64,000 bases of DNA from Candidatus Gastranaerophilales bacterium (GCA_944324345.1 CALUVT010000001.1:372001-436000), one strand, 5' to 3'. Positions 5,267 through 13,863 are shown, counted from the stretch's first letter. A program made the numbers and translations. Notes: generated by a model not told the origin, from the sequence alone.

Positions 5267-7939
5267 ATGACTACAAAAAGTAAGAAAACTGTAGAAAACT
5301 TGGAAAAGACTTTAAACAAGTCTAACCTTGTTGACAATGCAGAGCAATTGGAATTGCTTATTGAAAGAGTAAAGAAGGCTCAAAAAATTTATTCAACATT
5401 TTCGCAAGAACAAGTTGATAAAATCTTTAAAGCTGCAGCAACAGCTGCTGATAAAGCTCGTATTCCTTTGGCAAGAATGGCTGTTGAAGAAACAGGAATG
5501 GGAGTTTTGGAAGACAAAATTATTAAAAACCATTTTGCTTCAGAATACATTTATAACAAACACAAAAATGCCAAGACTTGTGGCATAATAAAAGAAGATG
5601 CTGCAAACGGTATTAAAATCGTTGCAGAACCTTTGGGTGTTATAGCAGGCATTATTCCTACAACAAACCCTACATCAACAGCTATATTTAAGTCATTGAT
5701 TGCTTTAAAAACAAGAAACGCTATAATCTTTTCACCACACCCAAGAGCAACAAAATGTACAATAGCTGCTGCAAAGTTGGTTTTGGAAGCTGCTGTTAAG
5801 GCTGGTGCTCCTGAAGACATTATTGGTTGGATTGACAAGCCGGCTATTGAATTAACAAGCCAATTAATCAAACATGATTCAATTTCTTGTATTTTAGCAA
5901 CAGGCGGTCCTGGAATGGTTAAGGCTGCATATTCATCAGGCAACCCTGCATTGGGTGTTGGCCCTGGTAACGCTGCTGCTGTTATAGATGAAACTGCTGA
6001 TATAAAAATGGCTGTATCTTCAATTATGATGTCAAAAACATTCGATAACGGTATGATTTGTGCTTCAGAACAGTCTGTTATCGTTGTTGACGAAGTTTAT
6101 GAAGAAGTTAAGAAGGAATTTTTATACAGAGGAGCTTATTTATTGAGCCCATCTGATGAAAAGAAAATGATAGATCTTCCATTCATAGATCCTAAACGTG
6201 GTACTGCTCACCCTGACATTGTAGGTCAACCTGCTCATAGGATTGCAGAACTTGCAGGATTCAAGGTTCCTCAAACAGCAAAAATCTTGCTTGCTGAAAG
6301 ACCATCTGTAGATTGGGAAGATCCTTTCTCAAGAGAAAAATTATCACCGATTTTGACTATGTACAGAGCTAAAGATTTTGATGAAGCTACTGAAATGACT
6401 TACGAATTAGTTTCAAAAGGTGGTGCAGGCCACTCCGCAGACCTTTATACAGATACCCGCAGTCAGGAAAGAGTTGACAAATTCGCAGAAAAAATGCCTG
6501 CTTGCCGTGTATTGATTAACTCACCATCAGCACAAGGCGGTATTGGTGATTTGTACAACTTCAAACTAGAACCATCACTTTCATTAGGTTGCGGTTCTTG
6601 GGGTAAGAACGCTATATCAGGTAATATCGGTGTTGAAAACTTATTAAACTATAAAACGGTTGCAGAAAGGAGAGAAAACATGCTTTGGTTTAAAGTTCCG
6701 CCAAAAGTTTACTTCAAAAGAGGTGCAGTTGATTTGGCACTTCGCGAACTTCAAGGCAAAAAACGTGCCTTTATTGTAACTGACAGATTCTTATTCAATT
6801 CAGGTGCTGTTGACAGTATCGTTAATGTATTGGATGAAATCGGTATCGATCACCAAATTTTCTTTGATGTAAAACCTGATCCTACATTATCAACAATTAA
6901 TCAAGCAATGGAAATCATAAGACCTTATGAACCTGATGTAATTATTTCATTGGGTGGCGGTTCTCCAATGGATGCTGCAAAAATTATGTGGTTAATGTAT
7001 GAACAGCCTGATACAGTATTTGAAGATATCTCAATGAGATTTATGGATATCAGAAAGAGAATTTGTAGAATTCCTGATTTAGGTAAGAAAGCTACAATGG
7101 TTGCTATACCTACAACTTCAGGTACAGGTTCTGAAGTTACACCGTTTGCAATTATTACAGACGATGAAACTCACGTAAAATACGCTATTGCAGATTATGC
7201 ATTAACACCTAATATGGCAATAATCGATCCAAACTTTGTTGACGGTATGCCAAAAGGATTAACAGCAGCATCAGGTATTGACGCTTTAGTTCACGCAATT
7301 GAAGCTTATGTATCAGCTATGGCTACAAACTTTACAAATTCAAATGCTCTAGAAGCTGCAAAATTGGTATTCAGATATTTGGAAAGATCTTGGAAGGAAG
7401 GTGCAAATGATCCTATCGCAAGAGAAAAAATGCACTATGCAGCAACAATCGCGGGTATGGCATTTGCAAACGCATTCTTAGGATTGTGCCACTCTATGGC
7501 TCACAAATTAGGTGCTATGTTTAACGTACCTCACGGTGTTGCAAACGCTTTGTTAATCAGGCAGGTAATTAAATACAACGCAGTTGATTGTCCTAAAAAA
7601 CAATGTATCTTCCCACAATACAAATTCCCTAATGCAAAAGCAAAATATGCTCAAATTGCTGATGAATTAGGACTTGGCGGAAAGAATGATGATGAAAAAG
7701 TTCAATTGTTAATAGACGCAATCGACAAGTTGATGAAGGCTGTAAATCTTCCAAATTCAATCAAAGACTTTGGTGTTAAAGAAGCAGACTTTAATGCTAA
7801 GTTAGATGAAATGGTAGAATTAGCATTTGACGATCAATGTACAGGTGCTAACCCAGCTTATCCGTTGATGGAAGATATTAAAGCTATATACAAAGATGCT
7901 TATGAAGGTATCGTAAGAGATTATTACGAAACTAAGTAA
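5267..7939 (+). CDS. adhE: bifunctional acetaldehyde-CoA / alcohol dehydrogenase
   Basis: This enzyme reduces acetyl-CoA to acetaldehyde and then ethanol, reoxidising two NADH; it is the main ethanol-forming enzyme of many fermenters. The N-terminal aldehyde dehydrogenase half (about 1-445) has the catalytic Cys265 in GMICASEQS and the substrate-loop PTTNPTS. The C-terminal iron-dependent alcohol dehydrogenase half (about 475-890) has GGGSPMDAAK, PTTSGTGSEVTPF and the metal-binding histidines in GLCHSMAHKLGA and PHGVANA. The length of 890 aa is normal. Ribosome binding site AAGGAGAT precedes the ATG. The gene is monocistronic, between its own promoter and terminator. AdhE forms spirosome filaments in other species. 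Confidence 0.97.
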   Translation: MTTKSKKTVENLEKTLNKSNLVDNAEQLELLIERVKKAQKIYSTFSQEQVDKIFKAAATAADKARIPLARMAVEETGMGVLEDKIIKNHFASEYIYNKHKNAKTCGIIKEDAANGIKIVAEPLGVIAGIIPTTNPTSTAIFKSLIALKTRNAIIFSPHPRATKCTIAAAKLVLEAAVKAGAPEDIIGWIDKPAIELTSQLIKHDSISCILATGGPGMVKAAYSSGNPALGVGPGNAAAVIDETADIKMAVSSIMMSKTFDNGMICASEQSVIVVDEVYEEVKKEFLYRGAYLLSPSDEKKMIDLPFIDPKRGTAHPDIVGQPAHRIAELAGFKVPQTAKILLAERPSVDWEDPFSREKLSPILTMYRAKDFDEATEMTYELVSKGGAGHSADLYTDTRSQERVDKFAEKMPACRVLINSPSAQGGIGDLYNFKLEPSLSLGCGSWGKNAISGNIGVENLLNYKTVAERRENMLWFKVPPKVYFKRGAVDLALRELQGKKRAFIVTDRFLFNSGAVDSIVNVLDEIGIDHQIFFDVKPDPTLSTINQAMEIIRPYEPDVIISLGGGSPMDAAKIMWLMYEQPDTVFEDISMRFMDIRKRICRIPDLGKKATMVAIPTTSGTGSEVTPFAIITDDETHVKYAIADYALTPNMAIIDPNFVDGMPKGLTAASGIDALVHAIEAYVSAMATNFTNSNALEAAKLVFRYLERSWKEGANDPIAREKMHYAATIAGMAFANAFLGLCHSMAHKLGAMFNVPHGVANALLIRQVIKYNAVDCPKKQCIFPQYKFPNAKAKYAQIADELGLGGKNDDEKVQLLIDAIDKLMKAVNLPNSIKDFGVKEADFNAKLDEMVELAFDDQCTGANPAYPLMEDIKAIYKDAYEGIVRDYYETK

Positions 7940-7963
7940 GTCTCTGATAGGTAATAACTAGAG

Positions 7964-7997
7964 AAAGGAACTGTCAATTGTGGCAGTTCCTTTTTTT
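7964..7997 (+). terminator. intrinsic terminator after adhE
   Basis: Perfect 10-bp stem AAAGGAACTG / CAGTTCCTTT (7964-7973 with 7984-7993) followed by a run of T. Confidence 0.92.
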
Positions 7998-8026
7998 GTT
8001 AAATATATTATTATCAAATACGATTT

Positions 8027-8798
8027 TTAAAATTTTATTGGATAATCTTTTGGAAATTCCCATCCGTTACGTTCGAGTAAGTGCACGCATGCAGAACCTT
8101 GCCAGACAACTCCTGGAACGGTTTTTGTACAGTTCTCCCTAAGATATTCATTAGCATAATTTTCTGACTGAGCTTCTGCTGTGCCAGATTTAATTCTGTT
8201 TTTTATCCCTCTATAGTTGCATATCGAAAAAGCAAATACATCCTGTCCCATAACAGTTTTTCCTCTCGGGCCGTTAACATCTACAAATATGGTTATAGAT
8301 TTTCCTGGAGTTGCCCAATCTGAATAATATGTGGTATAAACCCCAAAAACTCTTCCATCAGGTAAAATATATTTTGGCATGTGTTGGTCTGCAGCTTCTA
8401 ATTCCCCAGGAGCAGAAGTTTCTGTTGGTTTGTACCAAGTCCTAAAAGCACCATTTTTAGCCATACAATATTTAGTGTTTGAATTGCACGATGTTAAATT
8501 AAAGTACGGAAATAAGTATTTCTGAGCTACTATTCCTGAATTATTGCTAGAATCCCAACTGTCAAAAGGGCCAAAATCTTCTTCTGCTCGTCTAATCCAA
8601 TTTTCTAATTCTGCGTAAGTTTTTTTTAGCCCTGCTTCAATTGTTCTTTTTTCATACCTGGAAACAATTGAAGGAATTGTTAAGGCCGCAACCACACCTA
8701 TTATGCCTAAAGTGATAAGGACTTCTGCAAGGGTGAAAGCTCTTATATTACAAAGGTTTCGCGGGAGGGGGCACTCTGAAAGCTTCTTGTCTAATCAT
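8027..8798 (-). CDS. prepilin-like protein whose start needs a frame change
   Basis: The body (about 220 aa) and the class III signal RAFTLAEVLITLGIIGVVAAL (helix coded around 8665-8727) are clear, with VDVNGPRGKTVMGQDVFAF and a C-terminal DYPIKF shared with its paralogues. In the prepilin frame there is no ATG, GTG or TTG before the signal helix; the first GTG lies inside it, and a TGA lies upstream at 8797-8795. The only good ribosome binding site (AGGAGG on the minus strand, 8811-8806) serves an ATG at 8798 in another frame, read for 16 codons through CCCCCTCCC to a TAA at 8750-8748. One base fewer in that C tract would join them. Either the frame is shifted on purpose, the locus is in an off phase, or it is damaged. 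Confidence 0.7.
8762..8785 (+). repeat. inverted, imperfect copy of the poly(G) motif
   Basis: CGGGAGGGGGCACTCTGAAAGCTT on the plus strand closely matches the core of the other cassettes (CG10CACTCAGAGCTT), but here the prepilin is on the opposite strand. The G tract is interrupted by one A, which would make it less prone to slippage. Confidence 0.6.
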
Positions 8799-8870
8799 TT
8801 TTCATCCTCCTAACTCCATTTAATCACACATTATTTTCTACTAATTTCCATTATTTGTCAATAACTTACC

Positions 8871-8899
8871 TTGACTTTTTATTATGTCTTTTTTATTAT
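8871..8899 (+). promoter_or_regulatory. promoter of tRNA-Cys
   Basis: TTGACT (8871-8876), 17 bases, TATTAT (8894-8899), 14 bases before the tRNA. Confidence 0.7.
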
Positions 8900-8913
8900 A
8901 AAGAAACGGATAC

Positions 8914-8984
8914 GGCGACATGGCCAAGTGGTAAGGCAGGAGCCTGCAAAGCTCTTATCCCCAGTTCGAATCTGGGTGTCGCCT
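8914..8984 (+). tRNA. tRNA-Cys (GCA)
   Basis: A 71-base cloverleaf: acceptor GGCGACA / TGTCGCC, D arm with AAGTGGTAAGGC, anticodon loop CTGCAAA giving anticodon GCA, and T arm CCCAGTTCGAATCTGGG. No CCA is encoded. A T run follows directly and may end the transcript. Confidence 0.96.
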
Positions 8985-9015
8985 TTTTTTATTGCTTATT
9001 TTTTGTTATTAACTG

Positions 9016-9044
9016 TTGACATAATTTTTATATACTGTTACAAT
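9016..9044 (+). promoter_or_regulatory. promoter of the TPM-domain gene
   Basis: TTGACA (9016-9021), 17 bases, TACAAT (9039-9044). The ATG follows only 6 bases after the -10 box, so transcription should begin at or next to the start codon and the mRNA is probably leaderless. Confidence 0.75.
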
Positions 9045-9050
9045 TCAAAT

Positions 9051-9737
9051 ATGTTTAAGAAATGTTGGTTGTTTATATTATGTTTTTTGGTGTTTTCTTC
9101 AACGCAGGTTAATGCGGATATTACACTGAAATTTAACGGTTTTGTCGCTGATGAGGCGAATTTGTTGCCTGAAAATGTTGAAAATGACTTGAATATGACG
9201 CTTTGGGATTTGCAAAAAAAATCAGGAGCGGATTTGGTTGTTGTGACATTACCTTCATTGAATGGACGTACTGTTGAAGACGTTGCTTTGGATATAGGAC
9301 GTTCTTACAAATTGGGGGCTGTCGGTAAAAATAACGGTATGGTTTATTTGACGGCGTTAAATGAGAGAAGAATGCGTATCGAACAAGGCATTGGACTTGA
9401 AGACAAAATTAGCGTTAAGAAGTTGGAAAATATTATGAATAATGATATTTTGCCATACTATAAGCAAAATGATTATGAAAAAGGTATCAGAAGGGGAACT
9501 TATGTTCTTGCTGAAACTATCGCTCAAGCAGAAGGGGTAACTATAAAACAGCAGGGAGTTTGTCCTGCACCTTCTAATAGTTCTTCAAGTGAGACTCCTA
9601 TTCCATGGTGGTTTTGGCCTTTCATAATAATTATGGGAATATTTTCACCAAGAAGCCGAAGATTCTCCTCATCCAGTTTCGGTGGTTTCGGCGGCGGTGG
9701 CGGCTTCGGCGGAAGCGGTTGCTCAGGAAGTTGGTAA
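9051..9737 (+). CDS. secreted or membrane TPM-domain protein (YgcG-like)
   Basis: 228 aa. The N-terminal signal peptide MFKKCWLFILCFLVFSS ends near VNA. A TPM domain follows (about 25-165: VADEANLLPE, GADLVVVTLPSLNGR, NNGMVYLTALNERRMRIEQG), then a transmembrane segment (WWFWPFIIIMGIF, about 186-198) and a Gly/Ser-rich tail ending GGSGCSGSW. Related proteins are exported and tail-anchored; the TPM fold has phosphatase activity in plant and some bacterial members and a role in photosystem II repair in cyanobacteria, but here the substrate is unknown. The open frame extends back to 8871 through the tRNA gene; ATG 9051 is chosen because of the signal peptide. Confidence 0.88.
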   Translation: MFKKCWLFILCFLVFSSTQVNADITLKFNGFVADEANLLPENVENDLNMTLWDLQKKSGADLVVVTLPSLNGRTVEDVALDIGRSYKLGAVGKNNGMVYLTALNERRMRIEQGIGLEDKISVKKLENIMNNDILPYYKQNDYEKGIRRGTYVLAETIAQAEGVTIKQQGVCPAPSNSSSSETPIPWWFWPFIIIMGIFSPRSRRFSSSSFGGFGGGGGFGGSGCSGSW

Positions 9738-9791
9738 AAAGTTTTTAGATTTTTTTAAAGGTATGAGATTCAAATATCAGAGAGGGTAAAA

Positions 9792-10493
9792 ATGAAAAAT
9801 TTAGATAAATTTTTGGAAGATTTAAAATTGAACTTAGGTGACAATTTATTATCCGTGTTTGCGTTCGGATCTCAGGCTAATGTCGAAGATGCAAAAAATA
9901 ATCTTAACCTGATGATTATTACAAATCAGTTAAGTGCAGAAAATTTGTATTCAATATCAAAACCGGTAAAAAAATGGGTTAAGGCTAAAAATCCCATTCC
10001 CGTTATTATGAACAAGGATGAATGGTATTCATCTTTCGATGTTTATACAATTGAATATGCTGATATTAAGTCTAATTACAGGCTGATATATGGCGAGGAT
10101 TTAGTCCCTTCTATCAATGTAAACAAGTATTTTTTACGCTTGGAGTGTGAATCGGAACTCAAGAACCTTTTGTTAAAGTATAAAAATCATTTTCTTTTGA
10201 ATGTAAATTCTGATAGAGAAATGAAAAAGGTTTTAAATAATGTAATAAAAACTCTTGTCGTGATTTTCCGTTCAGTTTTAAGGCTCTACGATAGAGAGGT
10301 ACCTTATAGGGCAGTTGATATTATTGAACATTGTTCTCAATTTTTATCTTTTAACAAGATAGTTATGACTAAGCTTGCTAAAATAAAATACGAGAATGAT
10401 GATTGTAATAAACAAGAATTGCTGTTTATGGAAAGTGAAATTTTAAAAGATATTCAAGCTATTTTGAAACAAGTTGATGCTATGCATTTTTAG
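9792..10493 (+). CDS. nucleotidyltransferase-fold protein, probably inactive
   Basis: 233 aa. The N-terminal part (about 1-105) looks like a minimal nucleotidyltransferase fold: LLSVFAFGSQA corresponds to the hG[GS]xA motif, but the following Asp-x-Asp position reads NLNLMIIT, so the usual metal-binding aspartates seem to be missing. An all-helical domain follows (about 110-233), as in MNT/HEPN-like or DUF4037-type proteins. A ribosome binding site (AGAGGG) lies 7 bases upstream. It sits between the TPM gene and tRNA-Val, without a partner. Function unknown. Confidence 0.65.
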   Translation: MKNLDKFLEDLKLNLGDNLLSVFAFGSQANVEDAKNNLNLMIITNQLSAENLYSISKPVKKWVKAKNPIPVIMNKDEWYSSFDVYTIEYADIKSNYRLIYGEDLVPSINVNKYFLRLECESELKNLLLKYKNHFLLNVNSDREMKKVLNNVIKTLVVIFRSVLRLYDREVPYRAVDIIEHCSQFLSFNKIVMTKLAKIKYENDDCNKQELLFMESEILKDIQAILKQVDAMHF

Positions 10494-10531
10494 ATTTTTA
10501 TGCTACAATAGTCTTAACAAAAGTGAACTTC

Positions 10532-10604
10532 GGGCGATTAGCGCAGTTGGTAGCGCACCACATTGACGTTGTGGGGGGCACGTGTTCGAGTCACGTATCG
10601 CCCA
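10532..10604 (+). tRNA. tRNA-Val (GAC)
   Basis: A 73-base cloverleaf: acceptor GGGCGAT / ATCGCCC, D arm GCGCAGTTGGTAGCGC, anticodon stem CCACA/TGTGG with loop TTGACGT giving anticodon GAC, T arm with GTTCGAGTC. A TACAAT box lies at 10504-10509. No CCA is encoded. Confidence 0.95.
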
Positions 10605-10662
10605 GTTTTTCTAAACAATTTGTACAAAATTTAAAATTAATTTGATAAATAGGGGTTGCTAT

Positions 10663-11007
10663 ATGCAAGAAGCTACGATAACAGAATTGGATTCAAATTT
10701 GTCATTTGAGGTTAAGATTGATAATCCTCCGGAGATTAAGCAAAATTTTGCAACGGTTTATATAGATGACAAAGAAGTTAAAAGACCAAATGTTATTCAA
10801 TCAATTGGCTTAATAGAAGTCAAAGCTGTTAGCCCTAGCAGTGAAGTTAATGATTTTTTACTAAAGTGGAAAGATTCAAAAAAGAGAATTGATTTAATGC
10901 TTGAAACAGGCGAAACAATGTACTTTATGAAAGGATGTTCCATAAAGAAATTTGAGAGCCCTAAGAAAGCTTTTTCAGTATTTTATAATTCATTTAAACA
11001 GGCTTAA
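10663..11007 (+). CDS. small protein of unknown function (114 aa)
   Basis: The ATG at 10663 follows AGGGG by 7 bases; the longer frame from TTG 10642 has no support. The product has an alternating beta-rich N-terminal half (EATITELDSNLSFEVKI, FATVYIDDKEVKRP) and a charged helical end. It has no signal peptide or transmembrane helix and no family I recognise. Its last 4 bases overlap the 3' end of the converging gcvPA. Confidence 0.65.
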   Translation: MQEATITELDSNLSFEVKIDNPPEIKQNFATVYIDDKEVKRPNVIQSIGLIEVKAVSPSSEVNDFLLKWKDSKKRIDLMLETGETMYFMKGCSIKKFESPKKAFSVFYNSFKQA

Positions 11008-12242
11008 ATACAAGCTAAATATCTTTCAATATCTTCTTCTGTAATCATTTCTGTTGCAGCTATGAGTATTCTTTTCTCATCAAGCTTTAACCCGCCTATA
11101 ATGTTGTTTGATTTAAGTTCAGAAAGAAATTTTTCAGCATCATCAACTTCTATTACAAACTCATTATAGAATTGTTTATTTAGAGTCCTGATCCCTTTTT
11201 GGGATAGTTTTGTTGAAAGGTTATGTGCCATTTTTGCTGACAGATACGATGCCTGTTTAAAACCTTTTTCTCCCATTACAGTGAGATATAGTGTTGCACA
11301 CAAACCCATTAGAGCTTGGTTAGAACATATATTACTTGTTGCTTTTTCTCTTTTAATATGCTGCTCTCTTGTCTGAATTGTCAAACAGTATGCAGAATTC
11401 CCATCAGCATCAACAGTCCTGCCTGCAAGTCTCCCGGGGATTTGTCTTAAATATTTTTCCTTGCAAGCAATGAAACCTGCATAAGGACCTCCAAAAGACA
11501 TAGGAAGCCCAAGAGTTTGTATATCTCCGACAACGATATCAGCATTTTTAGGAGGTTCTATTAATGCAAGGGAAGAAATATCCGTACAAACTACTAAAAG
11601 CGTATTTACAGTAGGTATTGTGGTAATTTCACCGTAAAAATCCGGATTTTGAATCAACACACAAGCAAAGTCTGAATTATTTTCCGGAAGCTTGTCAAAC
11701 ATTTGGACTTCAATATTTCCGGCCCAGCAATATGTTTTAACAACTTTGATATACTCAGGATTAAGATTTTCAGAAACAAGAACTTTATCTTTTTTAGAAA
11801 TTCTTACTGCCATCAAAACAGCTTCTGCACAAGCTGTTGCTCCGTCATATACAGTGGCATTTGAAACATCCATACCTGTCAAACGGCATATCATTGTTTG
11901 AAATTCGTACATAACTTGTAGTGTACCCTGAGAAATTTCCGGTTGATACGGGGTGTATGCTGTTAAAAATTCAAATCTGCTTGCAACTTGTGAAATACAA
12001 GCAGGAATAAATTTGTTGTACACTCCTGCTCCCAAGAATGTTGTGTATTCTATATTATTTTTCTTTGCTAAAGATTTAACCCGTTTTTGAGTTTCCATTT
12101 CGCTCAAAGGGTTTTCAAGTTCAAGACTAGCAGCACGTGCAATTGATGGGATTTGTTTAAACAAATCCTCAATATCTGAAACACCCACACTATCAAGCAT
12201 TTCTTTTTTTACTTCATCATTATGTACTAAAAAGTTTTTCAT
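11004..12242 (-). CDS. gcvPA: glycine dehydrogenase (decarboxylating) subunit 1
   Basis: This is the alpha half of the two-subunit P-protein, which decarboxylates glycine and passes the aminomethyl group to lipoyl-GcvH. Typical segments are FLGAGVYNKFIPACISQ, FEFLTAYTPYQPEISQGTLQ, YDGATACAEA and the IQTREQHIKREKATSNICSN region near the C-terminus. At 412 aa it is slightly shorter than most (about 440). The PLP-binding lysine lies in the other subunit (GcvPB), which is not in this window; the gene ends against a converging gene, so gcvPB must be elsewhere. It is last in gcvT-gcvH-gcvPA, 3 bases after gcvH. Confidence 0.94.
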   Translation of the reverse strand: MKNFLVHNDEVKKEMLDSVGVSDIEDLFKQIPSIARAASLELENPLSEMETQKRVKSLAKKNNIEYTTFLGAGVYNKFIPACISQVASRFEFLTAYTPYQPEISQGTLQVMYEFQTMICRLTGMDVSNATVYDGATACAEAVLMAVRISKKDKVLVSENLNPEYIKVVKTYCWAGNIEVQMFDKLPENNSDFACVLIQNPDFYGEITTIPTVNTLLVVCTDISSLALIEPPKNADIVVGDIQTLGLPMSFGGPYAGFIACKEKYLRQIPGRLAGRTVDADGNSAYCLTIQTREQHIKREKATSNICSNQALMGLCATLYLTVMGEKGFKQASYLSAKMAHNLSTKLSQKGIRTLNKQFYNEFVIEVDDAEKFLSELKSNNIIGGLKLDEKRILIAATEMITEEDIERYLACI

Positions 12243-12245
12243 TTA

Positions 12246-12632
12246 TTATTCCAATTCTTCTTTATAATCTTCGTATTCTAATAAATCTGCTTGTTCGGAT
12301 TCAACATCTCCTGTGGGTTCAATTTTTACAAGCCATCCTTTTTCAAAACTGTCTTCATTTAATATTTCAGGGCTTTCTACCGCAGAATTGTTAATATCAA
12401 TTATTTTACCGCTTATTGGCATGTATATTTCGGATGCTGCTTTCACAGATTCGATAGTTGCAAAAGTATCACCTTTTTTGAACTCCGAACCTTCTTCCGG
12501 AAGTTCTAAGAATACAATATCTCCAAGCTGTTCTACTGCATAGTCCGTCAAACCTACTGTAAAAGTATTATCACCATTGTCTGACAAATACTCATGTGAC
12601 TTTGAACATAATAAATTTTCAGGCATAGTCAT
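12246..12632 (-). CDS. gcvH: glycine cleavage system H protein
   Basis: A 128-residue lipoyl carrier that shuttles the aminomethyl group between the P, T and L proteins. FTVGLTDYAVEQLGDIVFLELPE opens the lipoyl domain. The lipoylated lysine is Lys64 in ESVKAASEI, in the usual hairpin, followed by PISGKIIDIN. The ATG at 12632 has GGAG 6 bases upstream, which decides between two close ATGs. The acidic C-terminus (EQADLLEYEDYKEELE) is ordinary for the family. Confidence 0.96.
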   Translation of the reverse strand: MTMPENLLCSKSHEYLSDNGDNTFTVGLTDYAVEQLGDIVFLELPEEGSEFKKGDTFATIESVKAASEIYMPISGKIIDINNSAVESPEILNEDSFEKGWLVKIEPTGDVESEQADLLEYEDYKEELE

Positions 12633-12652
12633 CTAATTCTCCATTTCTTTTA

Positions 12653-13759
12653 TTATAATAACTTAACTTTATTTCTTTTTTGGATGAAAGGTCTTTTGAC
12701 AACCTCTGCATCGTGCAATTTTTCTCTTATCATAACTTGAACAATAGTTCCTGTGCAAATTTCTTTATTATTTTTTACATAGGCAAGTGCAATATTTGCT
12801 CCCAATGTCGGGGAAGGAGCTCCACTTGTGATTACACCGACTTTGTCGCCATTATAGTAAACTTCATATTCGTGGCGTGCAATTGATTTGTCAAGCATTC
12901 TAAGCCCTACAAGTTTTTTTGTTGTTCCGTTGTGTAGTTGGTCTTCTATTACCGATTTACCGTTGTAGTCATCTTTTTTATCTTTAGGTATAGACCAAGA
13001 AAGCCCTGCTTCAACAGGTGTCGTATTCTCATCAAGATCATTCCCGTATAAATGAAGTGCTGCTTCCAATCGCAAAGTGTCACGAGCTCCAAGCCCTATC
13101 GGTTTTATATCGAATTCTTTACCTTCATCAAGAATTTTGTCCCATAAGTATTCCGAATTCTTATTTTCTACAAGAATTTCGTACCCATCTTCTCCTGTGT
13201 ATCCTGTCCTTGAGACTAAAAGTTTTATTCCGGCTATCGTTTCCGGTTTGATAGTAAATGATTCCTGATAATCGCTTAATCCAAGTTTTCTCATTAAAAC
13301 ATCAGCTTTTGGCCCTTGAACAGCCAAAAGTGAGTAATTATGAGATTGATTATCTATTTTTACATCAAAACCTTTGCTGTTCCTGACCATCCAGTTTAAA
13401 TCTTCATCAATTCTTGATGCATTGCAAATTACAAGGTATTCTAATATCCCTAATTTATAAATGATTAAATCATCAATCAGACCACCTTGTTTGTTGGTTA
13501 ATTGGCAGTAAACAGCTTTTTCGTAACTTAATTTCGAAATATCTTGAGGAACAATCGAATTCAAAAAATCAACGGAATCTTTTCCTCTTACAAAAACTTC
13601 TCCCATGTGAGAAACATCAAATAAACCTACATTTTCTCTTACATTTTTATGTTCTTCTATTATAGACGAGTATTGAACAGGCATTTCCCATCCCGCAAAA
13701 TCAACCATTTTTGCCCCAAGTGCAATGTGTTTATCGTGTAAGAATGTTTCTTTCGTCAT
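12653..13759 (-). CDS. gcvT: aminomethyltransferase, glycine cleavage T protein
   Basis: Transfers the methylene group from aminomethyl-lipoyl GcvH to tetrahydrofolate and releases ammonia. 368 aa, with KMVDFAGWEMPVQY near the N-terminus, NVGLFDVSHMGE, SRTGYTGEDGYEI and GLGARDTLRLEAALHLYGNDL. The frame extends to 13801, but ATG 13759 is preceded at 7 bases by GGGGGA and matches the family start. That ribosome binding site lies in the 3' arm of a long inverted repeat, so translation of the first gene of the gcv operon is probably controlled. Confidence 0.95.
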   Translation of the reverse strand: MTKETFLHDKHIALGAKMVDFAGWEMPVQYSSIIEEHKNVRENVGLFDVSHMGEVFVRGKDSVDFLNSIVPQDISKLSYEKAVYCQLTNKQGGLIDDLIIYKLGILEYLVICNASRIDEDLNWMVRNSKGFDVKIDNQSHNYSLLAVQGPKADVLMRKLGLSDYQESFTIKPETIAGIKLLVSRTGYTGEDGYEILVENKNSEYLWDKILDEGKEFDIKPIGLGARDTLRLEAALHLYGNDLDENTTPVEAGLSWSIPKDKKDDYNGKSVIEDQLHNGTTKKLVGLRMLDKSIARHEYEVYYNGDKVGVITSGAPSPTLGANIALAYVKNNKEICTGTIVQVMIREKLHDAEVVKRPFIQKRNKVKLL

Positions 13760-13762
13760 AAA

Positions 13763-13812
13763 AATATCCCCCAAGTTTGTATAAGTATATTTTCTATACA
13801 TTGGGGGATATT
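13763..13812 (-). promoter_or_regulatory. long hairpin covering the gcvT ribosome binding site
   Basis: Perfect 12-base arms AATATCCCCCAA (13763-13774) and TTGGGGGATATT (13801-13812), extended by an inner TGTATA/TATACA pair (13778-13783 with 13795-13800) after a 3-base bulge. In the mRNA the 3' arm contains the GGGGGA Shine-Dalgarno of gcvT. A TTGACA-like -35 (minus strand, 13817-13812) touches the outer arm, so the same repeat could act as a DNA operator instead. Confidence 0.6.
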
Positions 13813-13834
13813 GTCAATGCTTTTGTTTAGTTTA

Positions 13835-13863
13835 TTGAAGTTTAGTTGTAAATGTGTTATGAT
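13835..13863 (+). promoter_or_regulatory. promoter of prepilin cassette 2
   Basis: TTGAAG (13835-13840), 17 bases, TATGAT (13858-13863), 49 bases before the leader ATG at 13913. Confidence 0.6.

Noticed and set aside
8871..9050. N-terminal extension of the TPM-domain protein
   Set aside because: This part of the frame runs through tRNA-Cys; the signal peptide starts at 9051.
13763..13812. Glycine riboswitch upstream of gcvT
   Set aside because: Length and layout (one stem of 12 to 18 bp and a short loop) do not match the known glycine aptamers.
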